Shown here one piece after another: positions 55,047 through 64,000 of a stretch of DNA of 64,000 nucleotides. The stretch lies in NCBI RefSeq assembly GCF_030687835.1, contig NZ_CP117449.1, positions 3,286,001 through 3,350,000 of the forward strand, given 5' to 3'. Positions within the stretch are counted from its first letter, which is position 1. Each line of letters starts with the position of its first letter. Under the pieces are notes generated by a model that worked only from the letters and a program-made list of their open reading frames with translations, did no database searches and was not told where the DNA came from. The translations under genes were made by a program, and so were the position numbers. This DNA comes from Pseudomonas hefeiensis. Lineage in GTDB: Bacteria > Pseudomonadota > Gammaproteobacteria > Pseudomonadales > Pseudomonadaceae.

Positions 55047-55898
55047 ATGTTCAAGCGTTCCCTGGCATTGGCCGTCGGCTTGACCCTGTCTTTCAGCGCC
55101 TTGCTGGCCCAGGCCGCCGACACCCTGAAAGTCAGCGCGATTCCCGATGAAGCCCCTACCGAACTGCTGCGCAAGTTCAAGCCCTTGGGCGCTTATCTTG
55201 AGCAACAGACCGGCATGAAAGTCGAGTTCATTCCGGTGAGCGACTACCCGGCTGTGGTCGAGGCACTGGCCACCGACCGCATCGACCTGGCCTGGCTGGG
55301 TGGTTTCACGTTCGTGCAGGCACGCTTGAAAACCGGGAATGCGATCCCGCTGGTGCAGCGCGAGCAGGACGCCCAATTCACCAGTAAATTCATCACCGCC
55401 GACCCTGCGGTCAAATCCCTCGCCGACCTCAAGGGCAAGACTTTCGCGTTCGGTTCGGTATCTTCCACTTCTGGCAGCCTGATGCCGCGCTATTTCATGC
55501 TCCAGGACGGCATCAAGCCGGAAAGCTACTTCAGCCGCGTAGGTTACTCGGGCGCCCATGACGCCACCGTCGCCTGGGTCCAGGCCGGCAAAGTGGACGC
55601 TGGGGTACTGAACGCCAGCGTCTGGGAAAAACTGGTCGCCGCCGGCAAGGTCGACACCGCCAAGGTCAAAGTGTTTGCCACCACCCCTGCCTACTTCGAC
55701 TACAACTGGACAGTGCGCGGAACGCTCGACCCGGCGCTGGCGGCCAAGATCAAGGCAGCCTTCCTGGCGCTCGACCCGGCGAACCCGAAGGACAAGGAAA
55801 TCCTCGATCTGCAGGCTGCCAGCCGCTTCATCGAAACCAAGCCTGAGAACTACAAGGGCATCGAGGAAGCCGCACGCGCCGCCGAACTGCTCAAATGA
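55047..55898 (+). CDS. PhnD-family ABC transporter substrate-binding protein (putative selenate class)
   Basis: 283 residues. Signal peptide ends LLAQA; the mature protein begins [19 protein letters not shown], typical of the phosphonate-binding-protein-like group annotated as putative selenate binding (TIGR04553). Further marks: [23 protein letters not shown] and [27 protein letters not shown] at 55047 with GGAG seven bases upstream. The next three genes overlap each other, forming a complete importer. The selenate assignment is by family resemblance only; phosphonate, phosphite or another oxyanion remains possible. Confidence 0.85.
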   Translation: MFKRSLALAVGLTLSFSALLAQAADTLKVSAIPDEAPTELLRKFKPLGAYLEQQTGMKVEFIPVSDYPAVVEALATDRIDLAWLGGFTFVQARLKTGNAIPLVQREQDAQFTSKFITADPAVKSLADLKGKTFAFGSVSSTSGSLMPRYFMLQDGIKPESYFSRVGYSGAHDATVAWVQAGKVDAGVLNASVWEKLVAAGKVDTAKVKVFATTPAYFDYNWTVRGTLDPALAAKIKAAFLALDPANPKDKEILDLQAASRFIETKPENYKGIEEAARAAELLK

Positions 55899-56692
55899 CA
55901 TTACATCTGACCCAGGTCAGCCTTACCCACGCCAATGGCGTCCAGGCGCTACGTGGCGTGGAGCTGCACATCGGTGCCGGCGAACAGGTCGCCATCATCG
56001 GTCCGTCCGGCGCGGGGAAATCGAGCCTGCTCAATCTGCTGGGCACGGCTCTGCGACCGGGTGACGGCGAAATGCAGGTACTCGGCGAGCGAGCCTGGCA
56101 GTTGTCTGCCCGCCAGCGCCAGCGCCTGCGCGCGCGCATCGGCCTGATCCACCAGGCGCCGCCTTTGCCACCGCGCCAGCGCGTGGTCACTGCGGTGCTG
56201 GCCGGCAAACTGGGTCAGTGGGGCATGGGCAAGAGCCTCCTAAACCTGCTGCACCCGCTGGATATTCCCGGCGCGAGGGCGGCATTGGCCAGGCTGGATC
56301 TGAGCGACAAGCTGTTCGCGCAATGCCAGCAACTCTCCGGCGGCCAGCTGCAGCGCGTTGGTATTGCCCGTGTGCTGTATCAGGCTCCTGAGGTATTGTT
56401 GGCCGATGAACCTGTTTCGGCCATGGATCCAGTGCTGGCCGAGCACACCCTTTCAGTGCTCTGCCGCCATGCCCGGGAGCACAACGTCACCCTGGTCGCC
56501 AGCCTGCATGCGGTGGACCTGGCCCTGGCGCACTTTTCCCGGATCATCGGCCTGCGTGACGGACAGATCCTGTTCGACCTGCCGACCGATGCCGTCGACC
56601 GTGGACGGCTCGACCAACTCTACGCCAATGAGCAGTTGCAACCCTCGCCGCCACCACCCTCCCCCTTGAGTGTGCAGATCCCCCGATGCTGA
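55895..56692 (+). CDS. ABC transporter ATP-binding protein (PhnC-like)
   Basis: 265 residues: Walker [13 protein letters not shown], signature [15 protein letters not shown], Walker [13 protein letters not shown]. The typical PhnC spacing is kept. The ATG overlaps the stop of the binding-protein gene by four bases (ATGA). C-terminal ~25 residues are proline-rich ([11 protein letters not shown]), an unusual tail. Confidence 0.9.
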   Translation: MTLHLTQVSLTHANGVQALRGVELHIGAGEQVAIIGPSGAGKSSLLNLLGTALRPGDGEMQVLGERAWQLSARQRQRLRARIGLIHQAPPLPPRQRVVTAVLAGKLGQWGMGKSLLNLLHPLDIPGARAALARLDLSDKLFAQCQQLSGGQLQRVGIARVLYQAPEVLLADEPVSAMDPVLAEHTLSVLCRHAREHNVTLVASLHAVDLALAHFSRIIGLRDGQILFDLPTDAVDRGRLDQLYANEQLQPSPPPPSPLSVQIPRC

Positions 56693-57513
56693 CACGCGAT
56701 ACCCGAGACCCCGCCAGCGGACCTCGCCTGCTGCTTTGCCTGTTGGCCCTTGTCCTGCTGTGGCCAGGCATTCACTTCAGCGAGCTGGACCTCGGCGTGC
56801 TGGTGGCAAGCGACAGTCAAAGCGAGATGGGCCGGTTTGTCTCGGCCTTCTGGCCACCGGCCCATGACGAAGCGTTCATGGAGCTCCTATTGCAAGCCAC
56901 CTTGCAGACCCTGGCCATCGCCACGGCCGGCATGGCCCTGGCATTGCTGTTCGCCGTGCCCGCCAGCCTGCTGGCCAGCCGTGCCCTGTCGCTGTCTGCG
57001 GCCTCCCGTGGCGGCCATCCGGGCTGTTGGGGGCAACTGTTGCGGTGGCCGGTACGCGGCTTGCTGATTTTCCTGCGCAGCGTGCCGGAAATCGTCTGGG
57101 CCCTGCTCTTCGTGCGCGCCGTCGGCCTTGGCCCGACCGCCGGGGTGCTGGCCATCGCCATTACCTACAGCGGCATGTTGGGCAAGGTCTACGCGGAAAT
57201 CTACGAGTCGGTCGACCAGCGTCCGGCACATGCGCTGCTGCAGGCCGGCAGCGGCCGACTGGCAGCCTTCTGCTACGGCATCCTGCCCAATGTCGCGGCA
57301 GAGCTGCTGTCCTACACGGTGTACCGCTGGGAGTGTGCGATCCGCGCCTCGGTGGTGATGGGCTTTGTCGGTGCCGGGGGCCTGGGCCAACAAATGGACC
57401 TGTCGTTGCGCATGTTCGCCGGTGGTGAAGTGGCCAGCATGCTGTTGACGTTCCTCGTTCTGGTCCTGCTGGCCGATCAACTCAGTCGCCTGCTGCGCTG
57501 GAGGCTGGCATGA
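56686..57513 (+). CDS. ABC transporter permease (PhnE-like), first
   Basis: 275 residues, five to six helices. [41 protein letters not shown] is the PhnE family core and [19 protein letters not shown] follows near the end. Overlaps the ATPase gene by seven bases and the second permease by four. Both permease genes encode similar folds and form a heterodimeric channel. Confidence 0.88.
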   Translation: MLTRDTRDPASGPRLLLCLLALVLLWPGIHFSELDLGVLVASDSQSEMGRFVSAFWPPAHDEAFMELLLQATLQTLAIATAGMALALLFAVPASLLASRALSLSAASRGGHPGCWGQLLRWPVRGLLIFLRSVPEIVWALLFVRAVGLGPTAGVLAIAITYSGMLGKVYAEIYESVDQRPAHALLQAGSGRLAAFCYGILPNVAAELLSYTVYRWECAIRASVVMGFVGAGGLGQQMDLSLRMFAGGEVASMLLTFLVLVLLADQLSRLLRWRLA

Positions 57514-58277
57514 ACCGCCTGTTCAACGCGGTGTTGCTCCTGTGCATCGGCGGCGCCGTCGTCGTCTCGTTCGCCTATCTGGGCATCGACCTCGGCCAAA
57601 TTGGCGACAGCGGCAACCTGAACCGGATGGGTGCTTATGCCCAGCGTTTTCTCAGCCCGGACCTGAGCCCCGGCCATCTGAAAGCAATCGGCCACGGCGC
57701 CCTGGAAACCATCGCCATGTCCGCCCTTGGCACCCTGCTCGCGGCGGTGTTCGGCCTGATCCTGGCCTTGCCCGCCGCCGGACGCTTCGGTTGGCCGATG
57801 CAAAGCGCCTCGCGCCTGGTACTCAACGCCTTGCGCGCGGTTCCGGAGCTGGTGTGGGCGGCGCTGATGGTCCTGGCTGCAGGGCTGGGCCCCAATGCCG
57901 GCACCCTGGCATTGGCGCTGCACACCACCGGCGTGCTCGGCCGGCTGTTTGCCGAAGCACTGGAAAACACCCCACCAGAACCGGCCGAAGCCATTCGCCT
58001 GCAAGGTGGCAATGCGGTATGGGCGTTCTGTTACGGCACCCTGCCCAACCTGATGCCGCAGCTGTTGGCCTACATCCTCTACCGCTGGGAAAACAACATC
58101 CGCATGGCCAGCGTGCTCGGCTTCGTCGGCGCCGGCGGATTGGGGCAAATGCTTTATGTCAGCCTCAGCCTGTTCCAGGAGGCACAGGCCAGCACGGTGA
58201 TTCTGGCGATGCTGTTGCTGGTTCTCGCGGTCGATACGCTGAGCAGTTGGAGTCGTCAGCGCTGGGTCAAGGTCTGA
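57510..58277 (+). CDS. ABC transporter permease (PhnE-like), second
   Basis: 255 residues, PhnE fold: PELVWAALMVLAAGLGPNAGTLALALHTTGVLGRLFAEALE and [20 protein letters not shown], paralogous to the first permease. ATGA overlap couples its translation. Last gene of the importer operon. Confidence 0.88.
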   Translation: MNRLFNAVLLLCIGGAVVVSFAYLGIDLGQIGDSGNLNRMGAYAQRFLSPDLSPGHLKAIGHGALETIAMSALGTLLAAVFGLILALPAAGRFGWPMQSASRLVLNALRAVPELVWAALMVLAAGLGPNAGTLALALHTTGVLGRLFAEALENTPPEPAEAIRLQGGNAVWAFCYGTLPNLMPQLLAYILYRWENNIRMASVLGFVGAGGLGQMLYVSLSLFQEAQASTVILAMLLLVLAVDTLSSWSRQRWVKV

Positions 58278-58323
58278 GCGCTGCTGCGTAGCGGCGAGTT
58301 TGCCACCCTACCCTCAAACCGGA

Positions 58324-58361
58324 GCGGTTGCCCCACTTGCCCGCGGTTTGAGTGGGACCGC
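58324..58361 (+). terminator. Possible hairpin after the importer operon
   Basis: GCGGT (58324-58328) and CCCACT (58332-58337) pair with AGTGGG (58351-58356) and ACCGC (58357-58361). There is no T-run, so it may be a structured leader or weak terminator. Confidence 0.35.
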
Positions 58362-58474
58362 TGCGGGCTGTCAGCGAACTGAAATATCCCCGACTTATTC
58401 TGCTGATGCGCGCATTGCGGCGATGTGCGGGTTGTACGTGCCTGCCCGTTCGGAAATGATCCAGGGAGTCCGCC

Positions 58475-59854
58475 ATGAAAATCAGTGTATTCGGTAGTGG
58501 TTACGTGGGATTGGTGCAAGCGGCGGTGTTGGCCGAGGTGGGCCATGACGTGGTGTGCATGGACATAGACGAACAGAAAGTCGAAAGCCTGAGCCAGGGT
58601 CAGGTGAGTATCTTCGAACCCGGTCTGGCCGCGCTGGTGCGTGAGGGGTTGGAGGCCGGACGCCTGCATTTCACCCACGATGACCAGCTTGCCGTGCAGC
58701 ACGGCCAGGTGCTGTTCATCGCCGTGGGTACGCCTTCCAGGGAAGATGGCTCGGCCGATTTGAGTCAGGTCCTGGCCGTCGGTGAGGCGGTGGCTCGTTA
58801 CCGCGAACAACCGCTCCTTGTCGTGGAGAAATCCACCGTACCGGTGGGCACCGGTGATGCCTTACGAGCGCACATCGACAAATGCCTGCTCAAGGCCAGC
58901 CGTTTGTTGCAGTTCGATATCGTGTCCAACCCCGAGTTTCTCAAGGAAGGCTCGGCGGTGGCCGATTGTCGCCGCCCGGATCGCATCGTGATCGGCTGCG
59001 AACGCGATGAAGTGCGCGACACCATGCGCGACCTGTACGCCCCCTTCAATCGCAACCACGACCGGATCCTGTTCATGGACCTGCGCAGCGCCGAGCTGAC
59101 CAAGTACGCGGCCAACGGCATGCTGGCGACGAAGATCAGCTTCATCAACCAGATCGCGGAGCTGGCGGAACACCTGGGCGCTGACATCGAATCCGTGCGC
59201 CTGGGCATCGGTGCCGACTCGCGCATCGGTTATCACTTCATTTACCCGGGCTGCGGCTACGGTGGCTCGTGTTTTCCCAAGGACATGCGCGCGCTGATCC
59301 ACACGGCCGAGCAAGCCCACTGCTCCAGCGATCTGCTGCAAGCGGTGGAAACCATCAACCAGCGGCAGAAGCACAAGCTGTTCGAACGCATCCAGGCGTT
59401 CTACAAAGGCGACTTGCGCGGTAAAACCTTCGCGGTGTGGGGCTTGGCCTTCAAGCCCAACACCGACGACATGCGCGACGCGCCGAGTCGTACACTTCTG
59501 GAGGCGCTGTGGGCTGCCGGCGCCAGTGTCCGCGCCTTTGACCCGGAGGCCATGCAGCAGACCCAACAGCTTTATCCCGACGAATCGAAGCTGATGTTGA
59601 TGGGGACGCCGGAATCGGTTTTGCCGGGAGCCGATGCGCTGGTGATCTGCACTGAATGGCAACCGTTCAAGGCGCCGGACTTTGACCTGATCCAGCAACG
59701 GCTCAAGGCTGCGGTGATTTTCGATGGTCGCAACCTGTATGACCCGGACCGTATGGCAGACAAGGGCTTTGCCTATTTCCCGATAGGACGCGGGCAATCG
59801 TGCAACCTGCCTATTGCTCAGCAAACCTGGTTTCAAGCCTCCAGAAGCGCATGA
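58475..59854 (+). CDS. ugd: UDP-glucose 6-dehydrogenase
   Basis: 459 residues. NAD-binding GSGYVGLVQAAVLAEVGH at the start, middle domain with STVPVGT and NPEFLKEGSAV, active-site Cys266 in CGYGGSCFPKDM, and a C-terminal UDP domain (VWGLAFKPNTDDMRDAPS). It oxidises UDP-glucose twice to UDP-glucuronate for exopolysaccharide, lipid A or capsule precursors. GGGAG is six bases before the ATG. Monocistronic. Confidence 0.95.
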   Translation: MKISVFGSGYVGLVQAAVLAEVGHDVVCMDIDEQKVESLSQGQVSIFEPGLAALVREGLEAGRLHFTHDDQLAVQHGQVLFIAVGTPSREDGSADLSQVLAVGEAVARYREQPLLVVEKSTVPVGTGDALRAHIDKCLLKASRLLQFDIVSNPEFLKEGSAVADCRRPDRIVIGCERDEVRDTMRDLYAPFNRNHDRILFMDLRSAELTKYAANGMLATKISFINQIAELAEHLGADIESVRLGIGADSRIGYHFIYPGCGYGGSCFPKDMRALIHTAEQAHCSSDLLQAVETINQRQKHKLFERIQAFYKGDLRGKTFAVWGLAFKPNTDDMRDAPSRTLLEALWAAGASVRAFDPEAMQQTQQLYPDESKLMLMGTPESVLPGADALVICTEWQPFKAPDFDLIQQRLKAAVIFDGRNLYDPDRMADKGFAYFPIGRGQSCNLPIAQQTWFQASRSA

Positions 59855-59964
59855 CGCTCTTAACATCAAAATAAATGCACTCAAACAGCATTAATATGAA
59901 TTTGTAAGCAAGGGTCGCGAACGGCACACTGTGCAGCGTTCCTCCCCCAACTGTTGGAACACTT

Positions 59965-60004
59965 AAAGGGCTTTCAGGGATTCTTCCGTAAGCCCCTTTT
60001 TTTG
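59965..60004 (+). terminator. Intrinsic terminator
   Basis: GGGCTT (59968-59973) pairs with AAGCCC (59990-59995), followed by C and a run of seven T. It stands 110 bases after ugd and immediately before the HPP gene ATG (60028). Confidence 0.8.
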
Positions 60005-60027
60005 TTCGTTTTTTGGATTTTCGCTGA

Positions 60028-60735
60028 ATGCTTTCTCGCTGGTTCCCCGCTGCTATCCATACCCGCCCCACCGAATGGAGCCGGGCCGCCATCGGCATGG
60101 CCCTGGGTACGATGCTCAGTGTCTGGCTGTGTGGCCAGGTCTTTGGCCTTGAGGTGGCGCAGCACCTGATTGGCCCGCTCGGCGCCTCGGCCGTGCTGTT
60201 GTTTGCCGTCTCTTCAGGCGCCCTCGCCCAGCCCTGGTCGATTGTCGGCGGTTACCTGTGTGCATCAGTCGTGGCATTGCTGGTGGCCCATGTCCTGGGC
60301 CGCACGTTGGGGAGCGCCTGTCTGGCGGCCGGCATGGCGCTGGTGTTGATGTGCTGGTTGCGTTGCCTGCATCCTCCGGCGGGCGCCCTGGCGGCGACGA
60401 TGGTATTGGCCGATCCGTCGATCATCGCCTTGGACTGGCAGGCCGTCGGTGCCGCCATGCTGGCCGGTTCCACTCTGCTCTTGAGTGCATTGGCCTACAA
60501 CAACCTGACGCGGGTGCGTTACCCAAAGCGAGCCAGCGAACCGCCTCCCGTCATTCCCGCTGACCATTCTCCCGTCGACCGTCAGGCCATTACGGCCGAA
60601 GACCTGAAACTCGCTCTTGAGCAAATGGAAGCATTCTTTGACGTAACTCCCGAAGATCTCGAGCAATTGATCCACGCCAGCGAACGCAATGCCAGGCGTC
60701 GCAGCATCACGGAGGTGCTGTCAGGTCGCGGCTGA
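60028..60735 (+). CDS. HPP family membrane protein
   Basis: 235 residues. Four to five helices in the first 165 residues and the family motif LHPPAGALAATMV around residue 110-125. The soluble C-terminal part (170-235) is charged and helical (LKLALEQMEAFFDVTPEDLEQLI). The HPP family has been linked with nitrite or divalent-cation handling in a few organisms; the role here is unknown. Ribosome-binding site is weak. Starts only 24 bases after the terminator T-run. Confidence 0.85.
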   Translation: MLSRWFPAAIHTRPTEWSRAAIGMALGTMLSVWLCGQVFGLEVAQHLIGPLGASAVLLFAVSSGALAQPWSIVGGYLCASVVALLVAHVLGRTLGSACLAAGMALVLMCWLRCLHPPAGALAATMVLADPSIIALDWQAVGAAMLAGSTLLLSALAYNNLTRVRYPKRASEPPPVIPADHSPVDRQAITAEDLKLALEQMEAFFDVTPEDLEQLIHASERNARRRSITEVLSGRG

Positions 60736-60869
60736 GCCTGTGGCTGCTATAAATATGCAGACAGGACCTGCACGTATCCCGGTTGTGCAAGGCAAATTTG
60801 CACTGGTACGATCCTGACCGGGTACGCGCAAAAAAAATCACAAAGAACAATAAAAGCAGGGAGTTAGCG

Positions 60870-61976
60870 ATGACAGCTCAGGTTTCATCACAAGCCTCGG
60901 GGCCCATCGAAGCCGTGGCTCATGAAGTGTTGGTCGAAGTGCGCAACCATGTCGGCCACTTGACCCTGAACCGCCCCGCCGGCCTCAATGCCCTGACGCT
61001 GGGCATGGTGCGCAGCTTGCAGCAACAACTCGATACCTGGGCCCTCGACCCCCAGATTCGCGCCGTAGTACTGCGCGGTGCCGGCGATAAGGCGTTTTGC
61101 GCTGGCGGCGATATCCGCTCGCTGTACGACAGCCACAAACAGGGCGACAGCCTGCACCAAGACTTTTTCGTCGAGGAATACGCCCTCGATCTGACGATTC
61201 ATCATTACCGCAAACCGATCCTCGCCCTGATGGACGGTTTCGTCCTGGGCGGCGGCATGGGGCTGGTGCAAGGTGCCGACCTGCGGGTAGTGACCGAACG
61301 TAGCCGCCTGGGCATGCCGGAGGTCGCCATCGGTTACTTCCCGGACGTCGGTGGCAGCTATTTCCTGCCGCGTATTCCGGGCGAACTGGGCATCTACCTG
61401 GGGGTCAGTGGCGTACAGATCCGTGCTGCCGACGCGCTGTATTGCGGGCTGGCCGACTGGTACCTGGAAAGCGACAAGCTCGATCGGTTCGACGAGCGTC
61501 TCGACCGCCTGGAGTGGCACGACACACCGCTCAAGGACCTGCAAGGCCTGCTGGCGAAACTCGGTATGCAGCAGTTGCCCGCCCCGCCTCTGGCCGACTT
61601 GCGTCCGGCCGTCGATCACTTCTTTGCCCTTGCGGACGTGCCAAGCATGGTGGAGCAGTTGCGCCTGGTCACCGTCGCCAACAGCCATGAATGGGCGCTA
61701 AAAACCGCTGATCTGCTGGAGACGCGCTCGCCCCTGGCCATGGCCGTGACCCTGGAAATGCTGCGTCGCGGCCGGCTTTTGAGCCTGGAAGACTGTTTTG
61801 CCCTGGAGCTGCACCTGGACCGTCAATGGTTCGACCGCGGCGACCTGATCGAAGGCGTGCGCGCCTTGCTCATCGACAAAGACAAGAACCCGCGCTGGAA
61901 CCCGCCGACCCTGGAGGCGCTGGATAAGCGCCACGTGGCGAGTTTCTTCGACGGCTTCGACGACCACGGGAACTGA
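60870..61976 (+). CDS. 3-hydroxyisobutyryl-CoA hydrolase (enoyl-CoA hydratase superfamily)
   Basis: 368 residues. LTLNRPAGLNALTLGMV, KAFCAGGDIRSLY (oxyanion hole), DGFVLGGGMGLVQGADLRVVTERSRLGMPEVAIGYFPDVGGSYFLPR are the family's catalytic and structural loops. The length and the PDVGGSYFL segment mark the HIBCH branch, which hydrolyses 3-hydroxyisobutyryl-CoA in valine degradation. GGGAG six bases before the ATG at 60870. Followed by the acyl-CoA dehydrogenase gene after three bases. Confidence 0.9.
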   Translation: MTAQVSSQASGPIEAVAHEVLVEVRNHVGHLTLNRPAGLNALTLGMVRSLQQQLDTWALDPQIRAVVLRGAGDKAFCAGGDIRSLYDSHKQGDSLHQDFFVEEYALDLTIHHYRKPILALMDGFVLGGGMGLVQGADLRVVTERSRLGMPEVAIGYFPDVGGSYFLPRIPGELGIYLGVSGVQIRAADALYCGLADWYLESDKLDRFDERLDRLEWHDTPLKDLQGLLAKLGMQQLPAPPLADLRPAVDHFFALADVPSMVEQLRLVTVANSHEWALKTADLLETRSPLAMAVTLEMLRRGRLLSLEDCFALELHLDRQWFDRGDLIEGVRALLIDKDKNPRWNPPTLEALDKRHVASFFDGFDDHGN

Positions 61977-61979
61977 ACC

Positions 61980-63131
61980 ATGCACGACCTTGAGCTGACC
62001 GAAGAACAAGTGATGATCCGCGACATGGCCCGGGATTTTGCCCGCGGCGAGATCGCCCCCCATGCCCAGGCCTGGGAAAAAGCCGGCTGGATCGACGATG
62101 CCCTGGTGGCGAAGATGGGGGAACTGGGCCTGCTGGGCATGGTGGTGCCCGAGGAATGGGGCGGCACCTACGTCGATTACGTGGCCTATGCCCTCGCGGT
62201 GGAAGAAATCTCCGCGGGCGATGGCGCCACCGGGGCGCTGATGAGCATTCACAACTCGGTGGGTTGCGGGCCGGTCCTCAATTTTGGCAGCGACGAACAG
62301 AAACAGACCTGGCTGGCCGACCTGGCCAGCGGCCAGGCCATTGGCTGCTTCTGCCTCACCGAACCCCAAGCCGGCTCCGAAGCCCACAACCTGCGCACCC
62401 GTGCCGAGCTGCGGGACGGCCAATGGGTCATCAATGGCGCCAAGCAATTTGTCAGCAACGGCAAGCGAGCGAAGCTGGCGATTGTCTTTGCGGTGACAGA
62501 TGCTGAGCTGGGCAAGAAAGGTATTTCTGCGTTTCTGGTGCCGACCGACACGCCGGGCTTCATCGTGGACCGCACGGAACACAAAATGGGCATCCGCGCT
62601 TCGGACACCTGTGCCGTCACACTGAACAACTGCAGCATTCCTGAGGCCAACTTGCTGGGCGCCCGGGGTAAAGGCCTGGCGATCGCCCTCTCCAACCTGG
62701 AGGGTGGTCGCATCGGCATCGCGGCGCAGGCCCTGGGCATCGCCCGTGCGGCGTTTGAAGCGGCCCTGGCTTACTCGCGGGACCGGGTGCAGTTCGACAA
62801 GCCGATCATCGAGCACCAGAGCATCGCCAACCTGCTGGCCGACATGCACACCCGCCTGAACGCCGCCCGCCTGCTGATCCTCCACGCTGCCCGACTGCGC
62901 AGCGCCGGTAAACCATGCCTGTCGGAAGCCTCCCAGGCCAAATTGTTCGCTTCGGAAATGGCCGAGAAAGTTTGCTCCTCGGCCATGCAGATTCATGGCG
63001 GGTACGGCTATCTCGAGGACTATCCGGTGGAGCGCTACTACCGCGATGCGCGGATCACCCAGATCTATGAAGGGTCAAGCGAGATACAGCGAATGGTCAT
63101 CGCCCGGGAGCTGAAGCACTATTTGGTGTGA
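61980..63131 (+). CDS. Acyl-CoA dehydrogenase (isobutyryl/short branched-chain type)
   Basis: 383 residues. ACAD signatures: [39 protein letters not shown], and [36 protein letters not shown] near the end, which holds the presumed catalytic Glu of the IYEGSSEIQ motif. It oxidises a branched short-chain acyl-CoA to the enoyl-CoA. With the hydrolase before it and an enoyl-CoA hydratase after it, it forms a valine/branched-chain acyl-CoA module like one known next to mmsAB in Pseudomonas. Confidence 0.92.
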   Translation: MHDLELTEEQVMIRDMARDFARGEIAPHAQAWEKAGWIDDALVAKMGELGLLGMVVPEEWGGTYVDYVAYALAVEEISAGDGATGALMSIHNSVGCGPVLNFGSDEQKQTWLADLASGQAIGCFCLTEPQAGSEAHNLRTRAELRDGQWVINGAKQFVSNGKRAKLAIVFAVTDAELGKKGISAFLVPTDTPGFIVDRTEHKMGIRASDTCAVTLNNCSIPEANLLGARGKGLAIALSNLEGGRIGIAAQALGIARAAFEAALAYSRDRVQFDKPIIEHQSIANLLADMHTRLNAARLLILHAARLRSAGKPCLSEASQAKLFASEMAEKVCSSAMQIHGGYGYLEDYPVERYYRDARITQIYEGSSEIQRMVIARELKHYLV

Positions 63132-63525
63132 TGGCTGAAAAAAGCATCGCGATCAGGCTCGCTCCCACAGGGGCCAGTGGTGTACACAGAGATTGCGTAC
63201 ACCGCCGATTCATTGTGGGAGTGGGCTTGCTCATGAAAGCGCCGGGGCAGGCGACTTCTGTCCTGAATGCACCGGCGTCTTCGCGGGCAAGCCCGCTCCC
63301 ACCGGGTGTGGCGGTGTGCGCGGAGATTGCGTACACCGCCGATTCATTGTGGGAGTGGGCTTGCTCACGAAAGCGCCGGGGCAGGCGACTTCTGTCCTGA
63401 ATGCACCGGCGTCTTCGCGAGCAAGCCCGCTCCCACCGGGTGTGGCGGTGTGCGCAGAGGTGCGTACACCGCAAATCCACTGTGGGAGCGAGCCTGCTCG
63501 CGATGGCGTCAGTCAGAACGCCGCC
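63132..63525. repeat. REPIN array with 134-bp tandem duplication
   Basis: 394 bases without a gene. Outer REP elements (63145-63169 and 63481-63505) form an inverted pair of 25 bp with one mismatch. Between them is a 134-bp unit, 63189-63322, repeated at 63323-63456 with three differences; each unit holds its own inverted REP pair with core GTGGGAGTGGGCTTGC or GTGGGAGCGGGCTTGC. Open frames that run through it are artefacts. Confidence 0.85.
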
Positions 63526-64000
63526 TTACTTGTCCTGAAACTCCGCCGCCCGCTTGGCCACGAACGCCGCCATGCCTTCCTTCTGATCGTGCGTGGCAAA
63601 TGCCGCGTGGAATACCCGGCGCTCGAAGCGCACACCTTCGGACAGGCTGACTTCAAAGGCGCGGTTGACGCTTTCCTTGACCATCATGCTGATGGGCACT
63701 GACTTGGACGCGATCAGAGCGGCGGTTTTCAGCGCGTCGTCGAGCAATTCATCAGCCGGCACGATGCGCGCAACGATACCGCAACGCTCAGCTTCCACTG
63801 CATCGATAAAACGGCCGGTCAGGCACATTTCCATCGCTTTGGCCTTGCCCACTGCGCGAGTCAGGCGCTGGGTGCCGCCCATGCCCGGCAGCACCCCAAG
63901 GTTGATTTCCGGCTGGCCGAACTTGGCATTGTCACCGGCCAGGATAAAGTCGCACATCAACGCCAGTTCGCAACCACCGCCCAGGGCAAAACCGTTCACT
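63526..64000 (-). CDS. Enoyl-CoA hydratase, 5' end outside the window
   Basis: The visible ~157 residues are the C-terminal part of a ~257-residue enoyl-CoA hydratase: [45 protein letters not shown] with the second catalytic Glu in QPEIN, and the conserved C-terminal [22 protein letters not shown]. Convergent with the acyl-CoA dehydrogenase gene across the REPIN array. The N-terminus continues past 64000. Confidence 0.92.
   Translation of the reverse strand, partial: VNGFALGGGCELALMCDFILAGDNAKFGQPEINLGVLPGMGGTQRLTRAVGKAKAMEMCLTGRFIDAVEAERCGIVARIVPADELLDDALKTAALIASKSVPISMMVKESVNRAFEVSLSEGVRFERRVFHAAFATHDQKEGMAAFVAKRAAEFQDK

Noticed and set aside
63189..63456. Regularly spaced repeats that could suggest a CRISPR array
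   Set aside because: The repeat unit is 134 bp, only two copies, with REP palindromes inside; no spacer pattern and no cas genes.
63193..63702. Open frames running through the REP array into the hydratase gene
   Set aside because: They translate the palindromic repeat and read antisense to the enoyl-CoA hydratase.

Overview
The window is chromosomal DNA from a Pseudomonas, most probably the P. fluorescens group. The inference rests on GC-rich, densely packed genes, OprD-family porins, REP/REPIN elements with the GTGGGAGCGGGCTTGC and GTGGCGAGGGGATTTATCCCC cores typical of this genus, and a VgrG island whose gene order I recognise from the P. aeruginosa vgrG1b locus (from memory, no search was run). 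No tRNA, rRNA, CRISPR array, integrase or insertion sequence was found.

Layout. 1-9.6 kb: housekeeping and stress genes (CinA-like amidase, DUF421 membrane protein, YghA-like reductase, VOC protein, MalY/PatB lyase, chemoreceptor, sterol-desaturase/FMN-reductase pair with an AraC regulator, YkgJ-type cysteine-cluster protein). 9.8-15 kb: AraC regulator, a two-gene molybdenum hydroxylase (IorB/IorA type) and an OprD porin. 15.2-20.8 kb: a LacI-controlled ABC importer of the 2-aminoethylphosphonate type ending in a GpdQ-like phosphodiesterase; its binding-protein gene carries a one-base frameshift. 21-24 kb: MFS exporter with divergent LysR regulator, and an SDR.

24-35 kb is a carbon-acid uptake and catabolism region: two complete TRAP transporters (DctP, DctQ, DctM each), an RraA/HMG-aldolase-like protein, an HpaI-type aldolase, a nitrilase-family amidase, a LysR regulator and a 5-dehydro-4-deoxyglucarate dehydratase. 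Two related 17-bp operator-like sites lie between the second TRAP operon and the dehydratase gene.

35-43.2 kb is a type VI secretion VgrG island read leftwards: VgrG, DUF6484-type protein, DUF2169 protein, a thiolase-fold protein without the usual catalytic residues, a PAAR-like/GHH2 nuclease effector, its probable beta-propeller immunity protein, and a HEAT-repeat protein. The order suggests loading (VgrG, adaptors), toxin, then immunity.

43.4-49 kb: lipoprotein hydrolase, periplasmic adaptor and RND pump. 49-52.4 kb is an eroded stretch: a truncated molybdenum-hydroxylase fragment, an OprD pseudogene with two frameshifts, and a long gap. 52.4-58.3 kb: a TonB-dependent receptor divergent from a four-gene PhnD/PhnC/PhnE-type ABC importer of the putative selenate class. 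58.4-64 kb: UDP-glucose dehydrogenase, HPP membrane protein and branched-chain acyl-CoA degradation genes, with a REPIN tandem array before a partial enoyl-CoA hydratase at the right edge.
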